NCBI GenBank assembly: GCA_947253305.1
Contig: CAMXYZ010000039.1
Location: 1-9,295, forward strand
Reading direction: 5' to 3'
Length of the DNA: 9,295 nt
DNA from: an uncultured Helcococcus sp.
Lineage (GTDB): Bacteria > Bacillota > Clostridia > Tissierellales > Peptoniphilaceae
Below, piece by piece: positions 1 to 6,573 of the stretch (position 1 is the first letter of the stretch; each line of letters opens with the position of its first letter). The notes under the pieces are model-generated. The model had not been told where the DNA came from, did no database searches, and saw only the letters and a program-made list of their open reading frames with translations. Both the position numbers and the translations under genes were made by a program.

Positions 1-1085
1 GTGCAGAGTATGCTACTAGAGGGAAAACTTATTCTAAAAATAAGTCAAATGCTCAAGATGCTCATGAAGCTGTAAGAGTATCTTCTATAAATAGAACACC
101 AGATTCAATAAGAAAATATCTTACAGATGATCAGTTTAAATTATATAGACTTATTTGGGAAAGAACTGTAGCTTCACAAATGAAAGCAAGTAAATACCTT
201 TCTACTAGATATGATATTGTAAATAATGATCAAATATTCAGAGCTAATGGATCAATAGTCACTTTCGATGGATTTACAAAAATTTGGAAGACAAATGATA
301 AAACTATTGAATTGCCTGATATGGAAAAAGATTTTGTATTTGCTTCAGATAAGATTGAAAAAAACCAACATTTTACAAAACCAAAGGCAAGATTTACAGA
401 AGCATCATTAGTTAAAGAATTAGAGAAAAATGGAATAGGAAGACCTTCGACTTATTCATCAATTATAAAATCACTACTGAGCAGAAATTATGTACAATTT
501 GATAATAAATCACTTTATCCAACAGAAATTGGATTTAATGTGACAGATCTATTATTAGAATATTTCGACAATATAATTGATGAAGATTTTACTGCTAGAA
601 TGGAATCTGAATTAGACTCTATAGAAGAAGATAAAATTGAATGGAAAGAATTACTAAACGAATTCTATACACAACAATTTAAGCCTAATCTTTTGAAAGC
701 TCAAGAATCAAGCAAGGATTTTGAAATAAAGGATAAACCAACTGGAGAATTATGTCCTTCTTGTGGTGGAAAATTGATGTATAAGAATGGACGAAATGGA
801 TCATTCATTGGCTGTGAAAACTTCCCAAAATGCACTTATACAAAAAGTATATTGAAGGATATGGGAGTTAAGTGTCCGCTTGATGGAGGGGATATAGTTG
901 AAAAAGTAACAAAAAGAGGAAAGATATTCTATGGATGTGACAATTATCCAAAATGCAAATATTCAACTTGGGACAAACCTACAGGAGAGAATTGCCCAGT
1001 ATGTGGAGATTTAATGACACATAAGAAAACTAGAAAAGTTGATATTATAAAATGTGCAAATCCTGAATGTCCAACAAATAAATAA
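1..1085 (+). CDS. topA: DNA topoisomerase I (C-terminal part, 5' truncated)
   Basis: Type IA topoisomerase that relaxes negative supercoils. The gene enters from the left in the frame whose first full codon is at position 3, leaving 360 residues; an ATG at 180 is internal, not a start. Near the left edge AQDAHEAVR corresponds to the family motif AQEAHEAIRP, which follows the catalytic tyrosine, so that tyrosine lies just upstream of the window. The stretch encoded at about 390-455 (FTEASLVKELEKNGIGRPST) is a hallmark of the family. The C-terminus has three zinc-ribbon repeats at about 753-835, 873-956 and 993-1070. Repeats 1 and 3 have four cysteines; repeat 2 reads CPLD where CPxC is expected, so one ligand is missing. 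Identification is firm; only the 5' end is unseen. A terminator follows 8 nt after the stop. Confidence 0.96.
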   Translation, partial: AEYATRGKTYSKNKSNAQDAHEAVRVSSINRTPDSIRKYLTDDQFKLYRLIWERTVASQMKASKYLSTRYDIVNNDQIFRANGSIVTFDGFTKIWKTNDKTIELPDMEKDFVFASDKIEKNQHFTKPKARFTEASLVKELEKNGIGRPSTYSSIIKSLLSRNYVQFDNKSLYPTEIGFNVTDLLLEYFDNIIDEDFTARMESELDSIEEDKIEWKELLNEFYTQQFKPNLLKAQESSKDFEIKDKPTGELCPSCGGKLMYKNGRNGSFIGCENFPKCTYTKSILKDMGVKCPLDGGDIVEKVTKRGKIFYGCDNYPKCKYSTWDKPTGENCPVCGDLMTHKKTRKVDIIKCANPECPTNK

Positions 1086-1093
1086 AATTTATG

Positions 1094-1137
1094 ATGATCA
1101 CTTAAACTATAAAAAATAGTTTAAAGTGGTCATTTTT
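1094..1137 (+). terminator. Intrinsic terminator after topA
   Basis: The arms 1094-1110 and 1116-1133 form a 17-bp stem with one bulged A and one G-U pair, closed by a five-A loop and followed by a T run at 1133-1137. It lies directly after the topA stop codon and before the regulator gene, so it separates the two transcription units. Confidence 0.85.
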
Positions 1138-1166
1138 AGTATAGATAATTTTACCATGAAAGAAAA

Positions 1167-1199
1167 TGAAAAACTTTTCATTGTATGAAAAGGTTTTTT
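1167..1199 (+). promoter_or_regulatory. Two tandem cre-like operators upstream of the CcpA-like gene
   Basis: Seen: TGAAAAACTTTTCA at 1167-1180 is an inverted repeat (TGAAAA/TTTTCA) around a 2-nt centre. It fits the cre consensus TGWAANCGNTNWCA everywhere except the central CG, which is AC here. A second, weaker copy, TGAAAAGGTTTTTT, lies at 1186-1199, centre to centre 19 bp away. Known: CcpA binds cre sites, and the clostridial form is more AT-rich with GAAAA/TTTTC arms. Inferred: these are autoregulatory operators. The two copies can also pair with each other as a weak hairpin followed by a T run, so a terminator-like role is an alternative. A possible promoter overlaps: TTTTCA at 1175-1180, an 18-bp spacer, and TATGAT at 1199-1204. 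Confidence 0.5.
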
Positions 1200-1237
1200 A
1201 TGATAGAATTATTAAGAAGACAATAGGGAGGGTATTT

Positions 1238-2245
1238 ATGTCAAGAAAACCAACAATGGAAGATGTGAAAAATCTTGCTGGTGTATCTATATCTACAGTG
1301 TCTAGAGTTATAAATGGTACACGAAAGGTTTCACCGGAAAAAACAGAAGCTGTTAATAGAGCTATTGAAAAATTAGGTTACAAACCTAATGAATTAGCTA
1401 GATCACTTGTTATGAAAAGATCAAGCACTCTAGGAATTATACTAGATGATATCGGTTATAATCATATGGCGCAATACCTTAGAGGGATTGATGAAGTAGG
1501 CAAGATGTATAAGTATGATATACTACTATATTCAACTTTTGGAAATTTTGAAACTCAAAAGAAAGCTGTTGAATTCTTATCTTCAAAACAAGTAGAAGGT
1601 ATTATTGTTATTTCTGAGAAAATTAATAATGAAATATTATATTTAATTAAAGAACACGATATTCCATATATATTATTAGATAGTTTTTATAATACTGATG
1701 ACTATAAGACAGTAACAATTGATTATAAATATGCTACTTCTGCAATGACAAAATTTGTCCTTAGTTACAATCATACAAATATTGCTTTTCTAAGAGAAAA
1801 GTCTTCATCATATGCAACTGAAACTAAAGAAAATGGATATTTAGAGGCTATGCAAGAGGATAATTTGAATTCTAATATTCTATCAGTTGAAAATAATGAT
1901 ATCAATTCAGCATATGAATTTATGAAATCAAATTATAAGAAATTAAAAGAAAAAAATGTAACAGCTATAGTTGCATCTTCAGATAGTTTGGCATTAGGTG
2001 TATTGCATTATTGTTATGATAATGATATCCTAGTACCAGATGAATTATCAATTACTGGATTTGGAAATTCAGAAATATCATCTCTCTATAGACCGGCACT
2101 TACTACAGTTAGATTACCTTATTATGATATAGGAGCTGTAGCCGTTAGAATTCTAATCAAATTAATTAGAGATGAAGATAAATTCGATGAGACTGTGAAT
2201 TTAAATCACGAAGTAATGATTAGACAAACTGTTAAAAAATTATAA
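1238..2245 (+). CDS. ccpA: LacI-family regulator, probable catabolite control protein CcpA
   Basis: Cytoplasmic DNA-binding repressor/activator of carbon catabolite control. I place the start at 1238 (335 residues, usual LacI-family length) because AGGGAGG at 1225-1231 lies 6 nt ahead. The in-frame ATG at 1166 would add 24 atypical residues over operator-like DNA. The N-terminus has the LacI helix-turn-helix (VSISTVSRVING) and the hinge PNELARSL. The rest is a periplasmic-binding-like core with CcpA-like stretches: MYKYDILLYS, VTIDYKYA, and YYDIGAVAVRILIK near residues 295-308. The last closely matches the CcpA signature YxIGAxAMRLLTK, which contacts HPr-Ser46-P in characterised CcpA proteins. 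The ptsH gene follows after 20 nt with no terminator, so regulator and corepressor are probably cotranscribed. LacI-family membership is certain; the CcpA assignment is likely, with a specific sugar repressor as the alternative. Confidence 0.8.
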   Translation: MSRKPTMEDVKNLAGVSISTVSRVINGTRKVSPEKTEAVNRAIEKLGYKPNELARSLVMKRSSTLGIILDDIGYNHMAQYLRGIDEVGKMYKYDILLYSTFGNFETQKKAVEFLSSKQVEGIIVISEKINNEILYLIKEHDIPYILLDSFYNTDDYKTVTIDYKYATSAMTKFVLSYNHTNIAFLREKSSSYATETKENGYLEAMQEDNLNSNILSVENNDINSAYEFMKSNYKKLKEKNVTAIVASSDSLALGVLHYCYDNDILVPDELSITGFGNSEISSLYRPALTTVRLPYYDIGAVAVRILIKLIRDEDKFDETVNLNHEVMIRQTVKKL

Positions 2246-2265
2246 AAAAATAAATAGGAGGAAAT

Positions 2266-2526
2266 ATGGTAGAAAAATCAATAGTAGTAAAAAATGAAAC
2301 TGGTTTACATGCAAGACCAGCAGCTGCATTAGTTCAATTCGTTAAAGGTATCGAAAGTGAAGTTGAATTAGTAAAAGAAGGTAAAGTTGCTAATGCAAAG
2401 AGCATCTTTAGTGTTATGTCTTTAGGAATTGCAAAAGATACTGAAATTTTAGTTAGAGTAACTGGAGATAATGAAGAAGAAGACGTAGATAAAGTAGTTG
2501 AATTCATTGAAAATTTAACTGACTAA
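2266..2526 (+). CDS. ptsH: Phosphocarrier protein HPr
   Basis: Small cytoplasmic phosphocarrier of the sugar phosphotransferase system; it takes phosphate from Enzyme I and passes it to EIIA domains. The 86-residue length is normal. The active-site segment TGLHARPA places the phospho-accepting histidine at His15. The regulatory segment KSIFSVMSLGI places Ser46 at the site used by HPr kinase in Firmicutes, so this HPr can probably act as CcpA corepressor; hprK is not in the window. Residue 48 is Phe, where Met is usual in Bacillus HPr, a conservative change in the patch facing partners. Start supported by AGGAGG at 2256-2261, 4 nt upstream. It lies between the CcpA-like gene and ptsI; a hairpin after the stop may make HPr more abundant than Enzyme I. 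Confidence 0.97.
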   Translation: MVEKSIVVKNETGLHARPAAALVQFVKGIESEVELVKEGKVANAKSIFSVMSLGIAKDTEILVRVTGDNEEEDVDKVVEFIENLTD

Positions 2527-2536
2527 TTATTATAAA
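2507..2536 (+). promoter_or_regulatory. Candidate internal promoter for ptsI
   Basis: TTGAAA at 2507-2512 and TATAAA at 2531-2536 are separated by 18 bp, each one base from the sigma-A consensus. The elements overlap the end of ptsH. Transcription would start near 2543, inside the left arm of the following hairpin, so such transcripts would lack a complete stem. In DNA this AT-rich, chance matches are common. Confidence 0.35.
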
Positions 2537-2537
2537 T

Positions 2538-2572
2538 TAAGGGTGCTTATTATAAAGCATCCTTATGTTTTT
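2538..2572 (+). terminator. Hairpin terminator/attenuator between ptsH and ptsI
   Basis: Arms 2538-2548 and 2555-2565 form an 11-bp stem with one G-U pair and a 6-nt loop, followed by TGTTTTT at 2566-2572. It lies inside what is otherwise a contiguous pts operon, so partial termination (more ptsH than ptsI mRNA) is the simplest reading. Confidence 0.7.
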
Positions 2573-2586
2573 AAATAGGAGAATAT

Positions 2587-4317
2587 ATGGAAAAAAGATT
2601 AAAAGGTATAGCAGCGTCAGATGGTGTTGCAATTGGTAAAGCTTATGTGTTTGAAAAAATAAAAATCGATATTAATGAAGAAAAAATTAGTAGCGACAAT
2701 ATAGAAATTGAGAAAGCAAATATCACAGATGCAATAGAAAGCTATAGAAAAGATCTTGAGAATAGAATCACCACTACTGATGCAGAAAGGCAAGTTGCAG
2801 ATGCGCATATCGAATTAATTTCTGATCCTGCTCTTACTGACATGACATTTGAAAAGATTAGTTCAGAACTAATGAACGCTGAATTAGCATTACATACATC
2901 AATAGAAGAAATGGCTATGGTGTTCGAGATGATGGATGATGAATATTTGAGCGAAAGAGCTGCAGATTATAGAGATATAGGGGAGCATTTATTATATAAG
3001 ATAAAAGGTATAGTACCAAAGACATTATCATCATTAGATGATGATTATATAATAATCTCAAATGAATTAACACCTACAGATACTTCTACCATGGATAAAG
3101 AAAGAGTAATAGGAATTGCAACTAATTTTGGTGGTAAAACTTCTCATTCATCAATAATAGCACAAACACTTGGAATACCTGCAGTAGTTGGCATGAAGAC
3201 TGTTACTGATGAAATTAAAAATGGAGAATTAATTATTTTAGATGCTATGGAAGGCTTAATAATTAAGAATCCAGATGAAGAAACAATAAAAAAATATGAA
3301 GAAAAGTTTGAGACCATTAAAGCTGACAAAGAAATTTCTGAACAATTTAGAGAAAAAGAACCTATTACAAAAGATGGTAAAAAACTTGATGTGGTATGTA
3401 ATATTGGTGGCATAGAAGATCTAAAAATTGGATTGGAACAAGGAGCTAAAGGCGTAGGATTGTTTAGAACAGAGTTCTTATATATGGAAGGTAAAGATTT
3501 TCCTGAAGAAGAAAGACAATTTAAAGTATATAAGCAAGCTACTGAATTAAATGGTGAAAATATATTAATAATTAGAACTTTAGATATTGGTGGAGACAAG
3601 GGATTAGATTACTTTGAATTTCCACAAGAAGAAAATCCATTTTTAGGATGGAGAGCTTTAAGAATTCAATTTGATAAAGTAGATTTATTAAGAACTCAAT
3701 TAAGAGCGATATTAAGAGCGAGTGCTTATGGTAATGTAAAGATACTATTACCTATGATTATTTCTGTAACTGAAATAAAAACTATTTTAAAACATCTTGA
3801 AGAATATAAGGAAGAGTTAAGATCAGAAAATATAGATTTTGATGAAAATATCGAAGTTGGTATTATGGTTGAAACACCGGCATCTGTATTTATGGCTGAA
3901 GAACTAATTGAATATGCAGATTTCTTTAGTATCGGAACAAATGACTTAACTCAATATATATTAGCAGTGGATAGAGGAAATGAAAAGATTTCTCATTTAT
4001 ACGATTATTTCAATCCCGCAGTATTAAGAGCTATAAGACAAGTTATAGAAGCTTCACACAAACATGGAAAGTGGACAGGTATGTGCGGCTCAATGGCTTC
4101 TGATGCATTAGCAACATATCTATTACTAGGTTTAGGATTAGATGAATTCTCTGCAGTAGGTACTAATATACCTAAGATTAAATCAATATTAATTAATTCA
4201 GATTCTAACGAAGCAGAAGAATTTGCTCAAGAAGTATTGAGCATGGAAGATGTTGGTGAAATAAGAAAAGTATTAAAAGATAAATTTGAGGATATAATGA
4301 ATGAAATTAGAGGATAG
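2587..4317 (+). CDS. ptsI: PTS Enzyme I (phosphoenolpyruvate-protein phosphotransferase)
   Basis: Cytoplasmic enzyme that autophosphorylates from PEP and phosphorylates HPr, the first step of all PTS sugar uptake. At 576 residues it is full length. Domains in order: N-terminal HPr-binding helical domain; phosphohistidine domain with GGKTSHSSIIAQ, giving His187 as the phosphorylated residue; and the PEP-binding TIM barrel with GVGLFRTEFLYM (Arg294), RTLDIGGDKGLDY, GIMVETPAS and SIGTNDLTQY (Asn452, Asp453). The proton-donor cysteine is Cys500 in GMCGSMASD. Most Enzyme I proteins read GMCGEMAGD there, so Glu to Ser and Gly to Ser changes flank the catalytic Cys. Start supported by AGGAG at 2577-2581, 5 nt upstream. 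The last 17 nt overlap the next gene. Confidence 0.97.
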   Translation: MEKRLKGIAASDGVAIGKAYVFEKIKIDINEEKISSDNIEIEKANITDAIESYRKDLENRITTTDAERQVADAHIELISDPALTDMTFEKISSELMNAELALHTSIEEMAMVFEMMDDEYLSERAADYRDIGEHLLYKIKGIVPKTLSSLDDDYIIISNELTPTDTSTMDKERVIGIATNFGGKTSHSSIIAQTLGIPAVVGMKTVTDEIKNGELIILDAMEGLIIKNPDEETIKKYEEKFETIKADKEISEQFREKEPITKDGKKLDVVCNIGGIEDLKIGLEQGAKGVGLFRTEFLYMEGKDFPEEERQFKVYKQATELNGENILIIRTLDIGGDKGLDYFEFPQEENPFLGWRALRIQFDKVDLLRTQLRAILRASAYGNVKILLPMIISVTEIKTILKHLEEYKEELRSENIDFDENIEVGIMVETPASVFMAEELIEYADFFSIGTNDLTQYILAVDRGNEKISHLYDYFNPAVLRAIRQVIEASHKHGKWTGMCGSMASDALATYLLLGLGLDEFSAVGTNIPKIKSILINSDSNEAEEFAQEVLSMEDVGEIRKVLKDKFEDIMNEIRG

Positions 4318-4921
4318 TAATATTATTAAAATAATATCTAATTTATCCGATAGTGAACAAGATATACTAATAGAAAACATTTATCAAGTTGTAGATAAAA
4401 TTCACGATGAAAAATTACAAGAAGATTGGCTTGATATGTATAATGTAGAAATTAATCTAAGCCTATTTAATCACGGATTAATAAAAAGTTCAGGATTAAA
4501 AGATTATATATTATCTGATTACCTACAAAATAATGCATTTTTTATTAAAGACAGAAAAATATCTAGATTAATAAAAAATTCATCAATATTAGATATAAAA
4601 ATATACGATGACTTAAATGTGGAAGTTTCTAAATCGGAAAAATTTGGTGATAAAATATTGGACTATCTTGATTTGAATATCATCGCTTTTTATAATGAAA
4701 AATTTGCTAAAAAACTTATGAATAGATTGATTAACACCAATCATAAATTGAGATTTCTAAAATTATTTAGTATATATTCTTCTAAATATTTGATAGATTT
4801 AATCGTTGAAAAAGATAAAATAGAAAATGAGGAAGAAAGAGAAAAGTATAACGAAATAATAGAATACATTATAGATAGCTTTGATGATTTTACAAATTAT
4901 ATTCCTAAATGGATGAGATAA
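4301..4921 (+). CDS. Hypothetical protein overlapping ptsI
   Basis: I do not recognise this 206-residue protein. It starts inside the last 17 nt of ptsI, in another frame, with GAGGA at 4288-4292 placed 8 nt upstream, so translation is probably coupled to Enzyme I. The product is rich in Lys, Asp, Glu, Ile and Leu, has no cysteine, no signal peptide and no membrane segment. It looks largely helical (for example LSDSEQDILIENIYQVVDKI near the N-terminus and a charged stretch EKDKIENEEEREKYNEII near residues 169-186). Codon use and base composition match the neighbours, so recent transfer is not suggested. A role connected with PTS is inferred from position alone. A strong terminator follows 2 nt after its stop. 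Confidence 0.85.
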   Translation: MKLEDSNIIKIISNLSDSEQDILIENIYQVVDKIHDEKLQEDWLDMYNVEINLSLFNHGLIKSSGLKDYILSDYLQNNAFFIKDRKISRLIKNSSILDIKIYDDLNVEVSKSEKFGDKILDYLDLNIIAFYNEKFAKKLMNRLINTNHKLRFLKLFSIYSSKYLIDLIVEKDKIENEEEREKYNEIIEYIIDSFDDFTNYIPKWMR

Positions 4922-4923
4922 TT

Positions 4924-4956
4924 AATACCCCAATCCAAAATTTGGATTGGGGTATT
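4924..4956. terminator. Bidirectional terminator between convergent genes
   Basis: A near-perfect palindrome: arms 4924-4936 and 4944-4956 pair over 13 bp without mismatch, including a CCCC/GGGG block, and the loop (AAAATTT) could pair further. It lies between the convergent ends of the hypothetical gene and the Fur-family gene. T runs on both sides are short, but stem strength and position fit termination for both strands. Confidence 0.8.
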
Positions 4957-4960
4957 GTAT

Positions 4961-5359
4961 TTAAGATTGAATTTGGCAGTCTTTACATAGACCTGAAAAT
5001 TCAAAACTATGACTTAATATCTTAAAACCAGTCTCTTTTTCTAATTTTTCTTCAATATCATATAAAGGGCATTCTTGAATTATCACAGTTTTACCACATT
5101 TAGTACAAGTAAGTTGGTGTTTATGATTTTCAGAATTTATTTGAAAATATGAAATTCCATCTAAGCCAATAGATTTTATTAATATTCCATTTTCCTCTAA
5201 TAATGCTAAATTTCTATATATAGAGGATAATTTAATATTTTCTTTCTCTAATTTTTTTTCAATTTGTTCAGCGCTTAAAGGAGCTTTATCATCTAAAATT
5301 TTAATTATTAATTCTCTGTTTCTTGTATTTTTTAATCCATGCTTCTTTAATAAATCCAT
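4961..5359 (-). CDS. zur: Fur-family metalloregulator, probably Zur (zinc uptake repressor)
   Basis: A 132-residue metal-dependent repressor of usual family length. It has an N-terminal winged helix (recognition region LSSIYRNLALLEENGIL, about 44-60) and a C-terminal dimerisation domain. Two CxxC pairs, Cys85/Cys88 and Cys125/Cys128, form the usual structural zinc site. The segment CTKCGKTVIIQECPL carries the extra Cys-Pro (Cys97) typical of Zur rather than Fur or PerR; with His79/His81 and His117 it could form the sensing site (inference). The His-rich box before the first CxxC is reduced to NHKHQLTC. The ribosome site AAGAGGTGA precedes the ATG. It is divergent from znuACB, which makes zinc the likely signal. 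The operator found there looks Fur-like, however, so a manganese or iron sensor is the alternative. Confidence 0.85.
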   Translation of the reverse strand: MDLLKKHGLKNTRNRELIIKILDDKAPLSAEQIEKKLEKENIKLSSIYRNLALLEENGILIKSIGLDGISYFQINSENHKHQLTCTKCGKTVIIQECPLYDIEEKLEKETGFKILSHSFEFSGLCKDCQIQS

Positions 5360-5376
5360 ATCATCACCTCTTTAGA

Positions 5377-5405
5377 ATTATACTATAAAATCTATTTAAT
5401 TCCAA
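5377..5405 (-). promoter_or_regulatory. Candidate promoter of the zur-like gene
   Basis: Read on the minus strand: TTGGAA (5400-5405), a 17-bp spacer, and TATAAT (5377-5382). The start would fall near 5370, leaving a leader of only about 10 nt that still contains most of the ribosome site. No 7-1-7 palindrome overlaps it, so autoregulation is not evident. Confidence 0.55.
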
Positions 5406-5428
5406 TTTTGAAAAAAATTTTATTTTAC

Positions 5429-5456
5429 TTGACATTATAATTCTTTAAAGTATAAT
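5429..5456 (+). promoter_or_regulatory. Sigma-A type promoter of znuACB
   Basis: Consensus TTGACA at 5429-5434 and consensus TATAAT at 5451-5456, separated by 16 bp. The predicted start is about 5462-5464, giving a leader of about 34 nt before znuA. The perfect hexamers imply strong expression when not repressed. Confidence 0.85.
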
Positions 5457-5462
5457 AGTAAA

Positions 5463-5477
5463 TGATAATCATTATCA
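5463..5477 (+). promoter_or_regulatory. Fur/Zur-family operator (7-1-7 palindrome)
   Basis: TGATAATCATTATCA is a perfect 7-1-7 inverted repeat starting at the predicted +1 of the znu promoter, an ideal place to block RNA polymerase. In Bacillus subtilis the Fur box is TGATAATnATTATCA, whereas the Zur box is TCGTAATnATTACGA. The site here is an exact Fur-type match although the adjacent repressor and operon look zinc-related. Confidence 0.88.
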
Positions 5478-5496
5478 ATAAGTAGAAGGAGAAATT

Positions 5497-6573
5497 ATGA
5501 AAAAAAGAATTATAGCATTATTACTTGGACTTTCAATGCTTTTAGTAGCATGTATAAATAATAATGGAAATGGTAAAGTTGAACAGGAAACACAAGAAAG
5601 TAATAAAGAAACTAGTGAAACAATGCCAGAATCAAAAGGGAGCTTAAAAATTGTAACATCATTTTTCCCAATATATGATTTAGCAAAAGGTATTGTTGGA
5701 GATAAAGCGGAAGTAGTAAATTTAACAAAAACTGGTAGTGCACATGGTTTTGAACCAAGTGTTCAAGATATGGAAGATATTGTAAAAAGCGATTTACTAA
5801 TAGTAAATGGTGCACATTTTGAATCGTGGATAGATAAGGTTAAAGATGAAAATTTAAATATATTAACAATGAGTGATTTTGTTGATGTAAAAAAAGCAGA
5901 AGATGATCACGATCACGACCATGAACACAAACATGAAGATGATCACGATCACGACCATGAACACAAACATGAAGATGATCACGATCATGACCATGAAGAT
6001 GATCACGATCATGACCATGAACATGAACACGACCACGATCACGGTGGAGTAGATCCACATTTTTGGACAAATCCAGCAAATGCTAGAAAGATGCTAAAAG
6101 CTATAAAAGATAAAATAGTAGAAATAGATTCTGAAAATAAAGAATTTTATGAAAAAAATTATGAAGAACTTGATAAGAAGTTTGATCAATTAGCTTCTGA
6201 ATATGATGAAGCATTAAAGAAATATAATGGAAAACATATTGTTGTTCCTCATAAAGCATTTAGCTATATATTTGATCCATATAATATAGAACAAATAGCT
6301 ATGGCAGGAATCAATTCTACAGATGATCCAAATACTGGTAGAATTGCTGAAATTATTAAAGAAATGAAAGAAAATAATATAAAGACAGTTTTCTATGAAT
6401 ATGGACATTCAGATAAAGTAGCTCAAACAATTGCAAATGAAGTAAATGGTACTGTAAAGCCAATTACAACACTTGAAGTAATTAATGAAGAAGATATTAA
6501 TAAGGGTGAAACATTAGTAAGTTTAATGAAAATGAATATAGATAATATTGTAGAATATTTTGAAGGAAAATAA
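5497..6573 (+). CDS. znuA: Zinc-binding lipoprotein of ABC importer (ZnuA/AdcA type)
   Basis: Cluster A-I metal-binding lipoprotein that captures Zn2+ outside the cell for ZnuB/ZnuC. The signal peptide has a lipobox (LLVAC, lipidated Cys19) followed by a linker rich in Asn, Glu and Ser. The folded domain starts near GSLKIVTSFFPIYDLAK (about 48). Likely metal ligands are His83 (SAHGFEPS), His188 (VDPHFWTNP), His252 (VPHKAFSYIF) and an acidic residue near Glu327 (TTLEVI), Glu being known at this position in AdcA. Between ligands 1 and 2, residues 136-182 form a loop of alternating His and Asp/Glu with 20 histidines, typical of zinc rather than manganese or iron binders. At 358 residues it is slightly long because of this loop. 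AGAAGGAG lies 5 nt before the start. First gene of znuACB; its stop overlaps the znuC start in TAATG. Confidence 0.95.
   Translation: MKKRIIALLLGLSMLLVACINNNGNGKVEQETQESNKETSETMPESKGSLKIVTSFFPIYDLAKGIVGDKAEVVNLTKTGSAHGFEPSVQDMEDIVKSDLLIVNGAHFESWIDKVKDENLNILTMSDFVDVKKAEDDHDHDHEHKHEDDHDHDHEHKHEDDHDHDHEDDHDHDHEHEHDHDHGGVDPHFWTNPANARKMLKAIKDKIVEIDSENKEFYEKNYEELDKKFDQLASEYDEALKKYNGKHIVVPHKAFSYIFDPYNIEQIAMAGINSTDDPNTGRIAEIIKEMKENNIKTVFYEYGHSDKVAQTIANEVNGTVKPITTLEVINEEDINKGETLVSLMKMNIDNIVEYFEGK
5902..6042 (+). repeat. In-frame tandem repeats encoding the ZnuA histidine loop
   Basis: Two identical 36-bp units (5902-5937 and 5938-5973) are followed by a 24-bp shortened unit (5974-5997) and a further unit from 5998 whose first 24 bp are identical to it. 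Each unit encodes DDHDHDHE with or without HKHE, and every unit is a multiple of three, so gain or loss keeps the frame. The exact DNA identity of neighbouring units suggests recent slippage or recombination. Confidence 0.95.

Noticed and set aside
1169..1199. Hairpin with T run read as a second intrinsic terminator
   Set aside because: The stem has only two G-C pairs, and a strong terminator already follows topA at 1094-1137; the operator reading explains the symmetry better, though not exclusively.
1166..1237. Longer start for the regulator at the ATG at 1166
   Set aside because: It would add 24 residues with no LacI-family counterpart, has no ribosome site, and would place coding sequence over the cre-like palindromes; the ATG at 1238 has AGGGAGG at ideal spacing.
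3144..3599. Long open frame on the minus strand inside ptsI (151 codons)
   Set aside because: It is antisense to the conserved Enzyme I PEP-binding domain, has no recognisable family or convincing ribosome site, and reflects the codon bias of the real gene.
5902..6042. Repeat cluster considered as a CRISPR array
   Set aside because: The units are contiguous, with no unique spacers, and are in frame within znuA.
5840..6079. Minus-strand frames with repeated His/Arg/Asp or Val/Ile/Phe blocks
   Set aside because: These are mirror images of the DNA repeats encoding the ZnuA histidine loop; the repetitive proteins come from that repeat and not from a separate gene.
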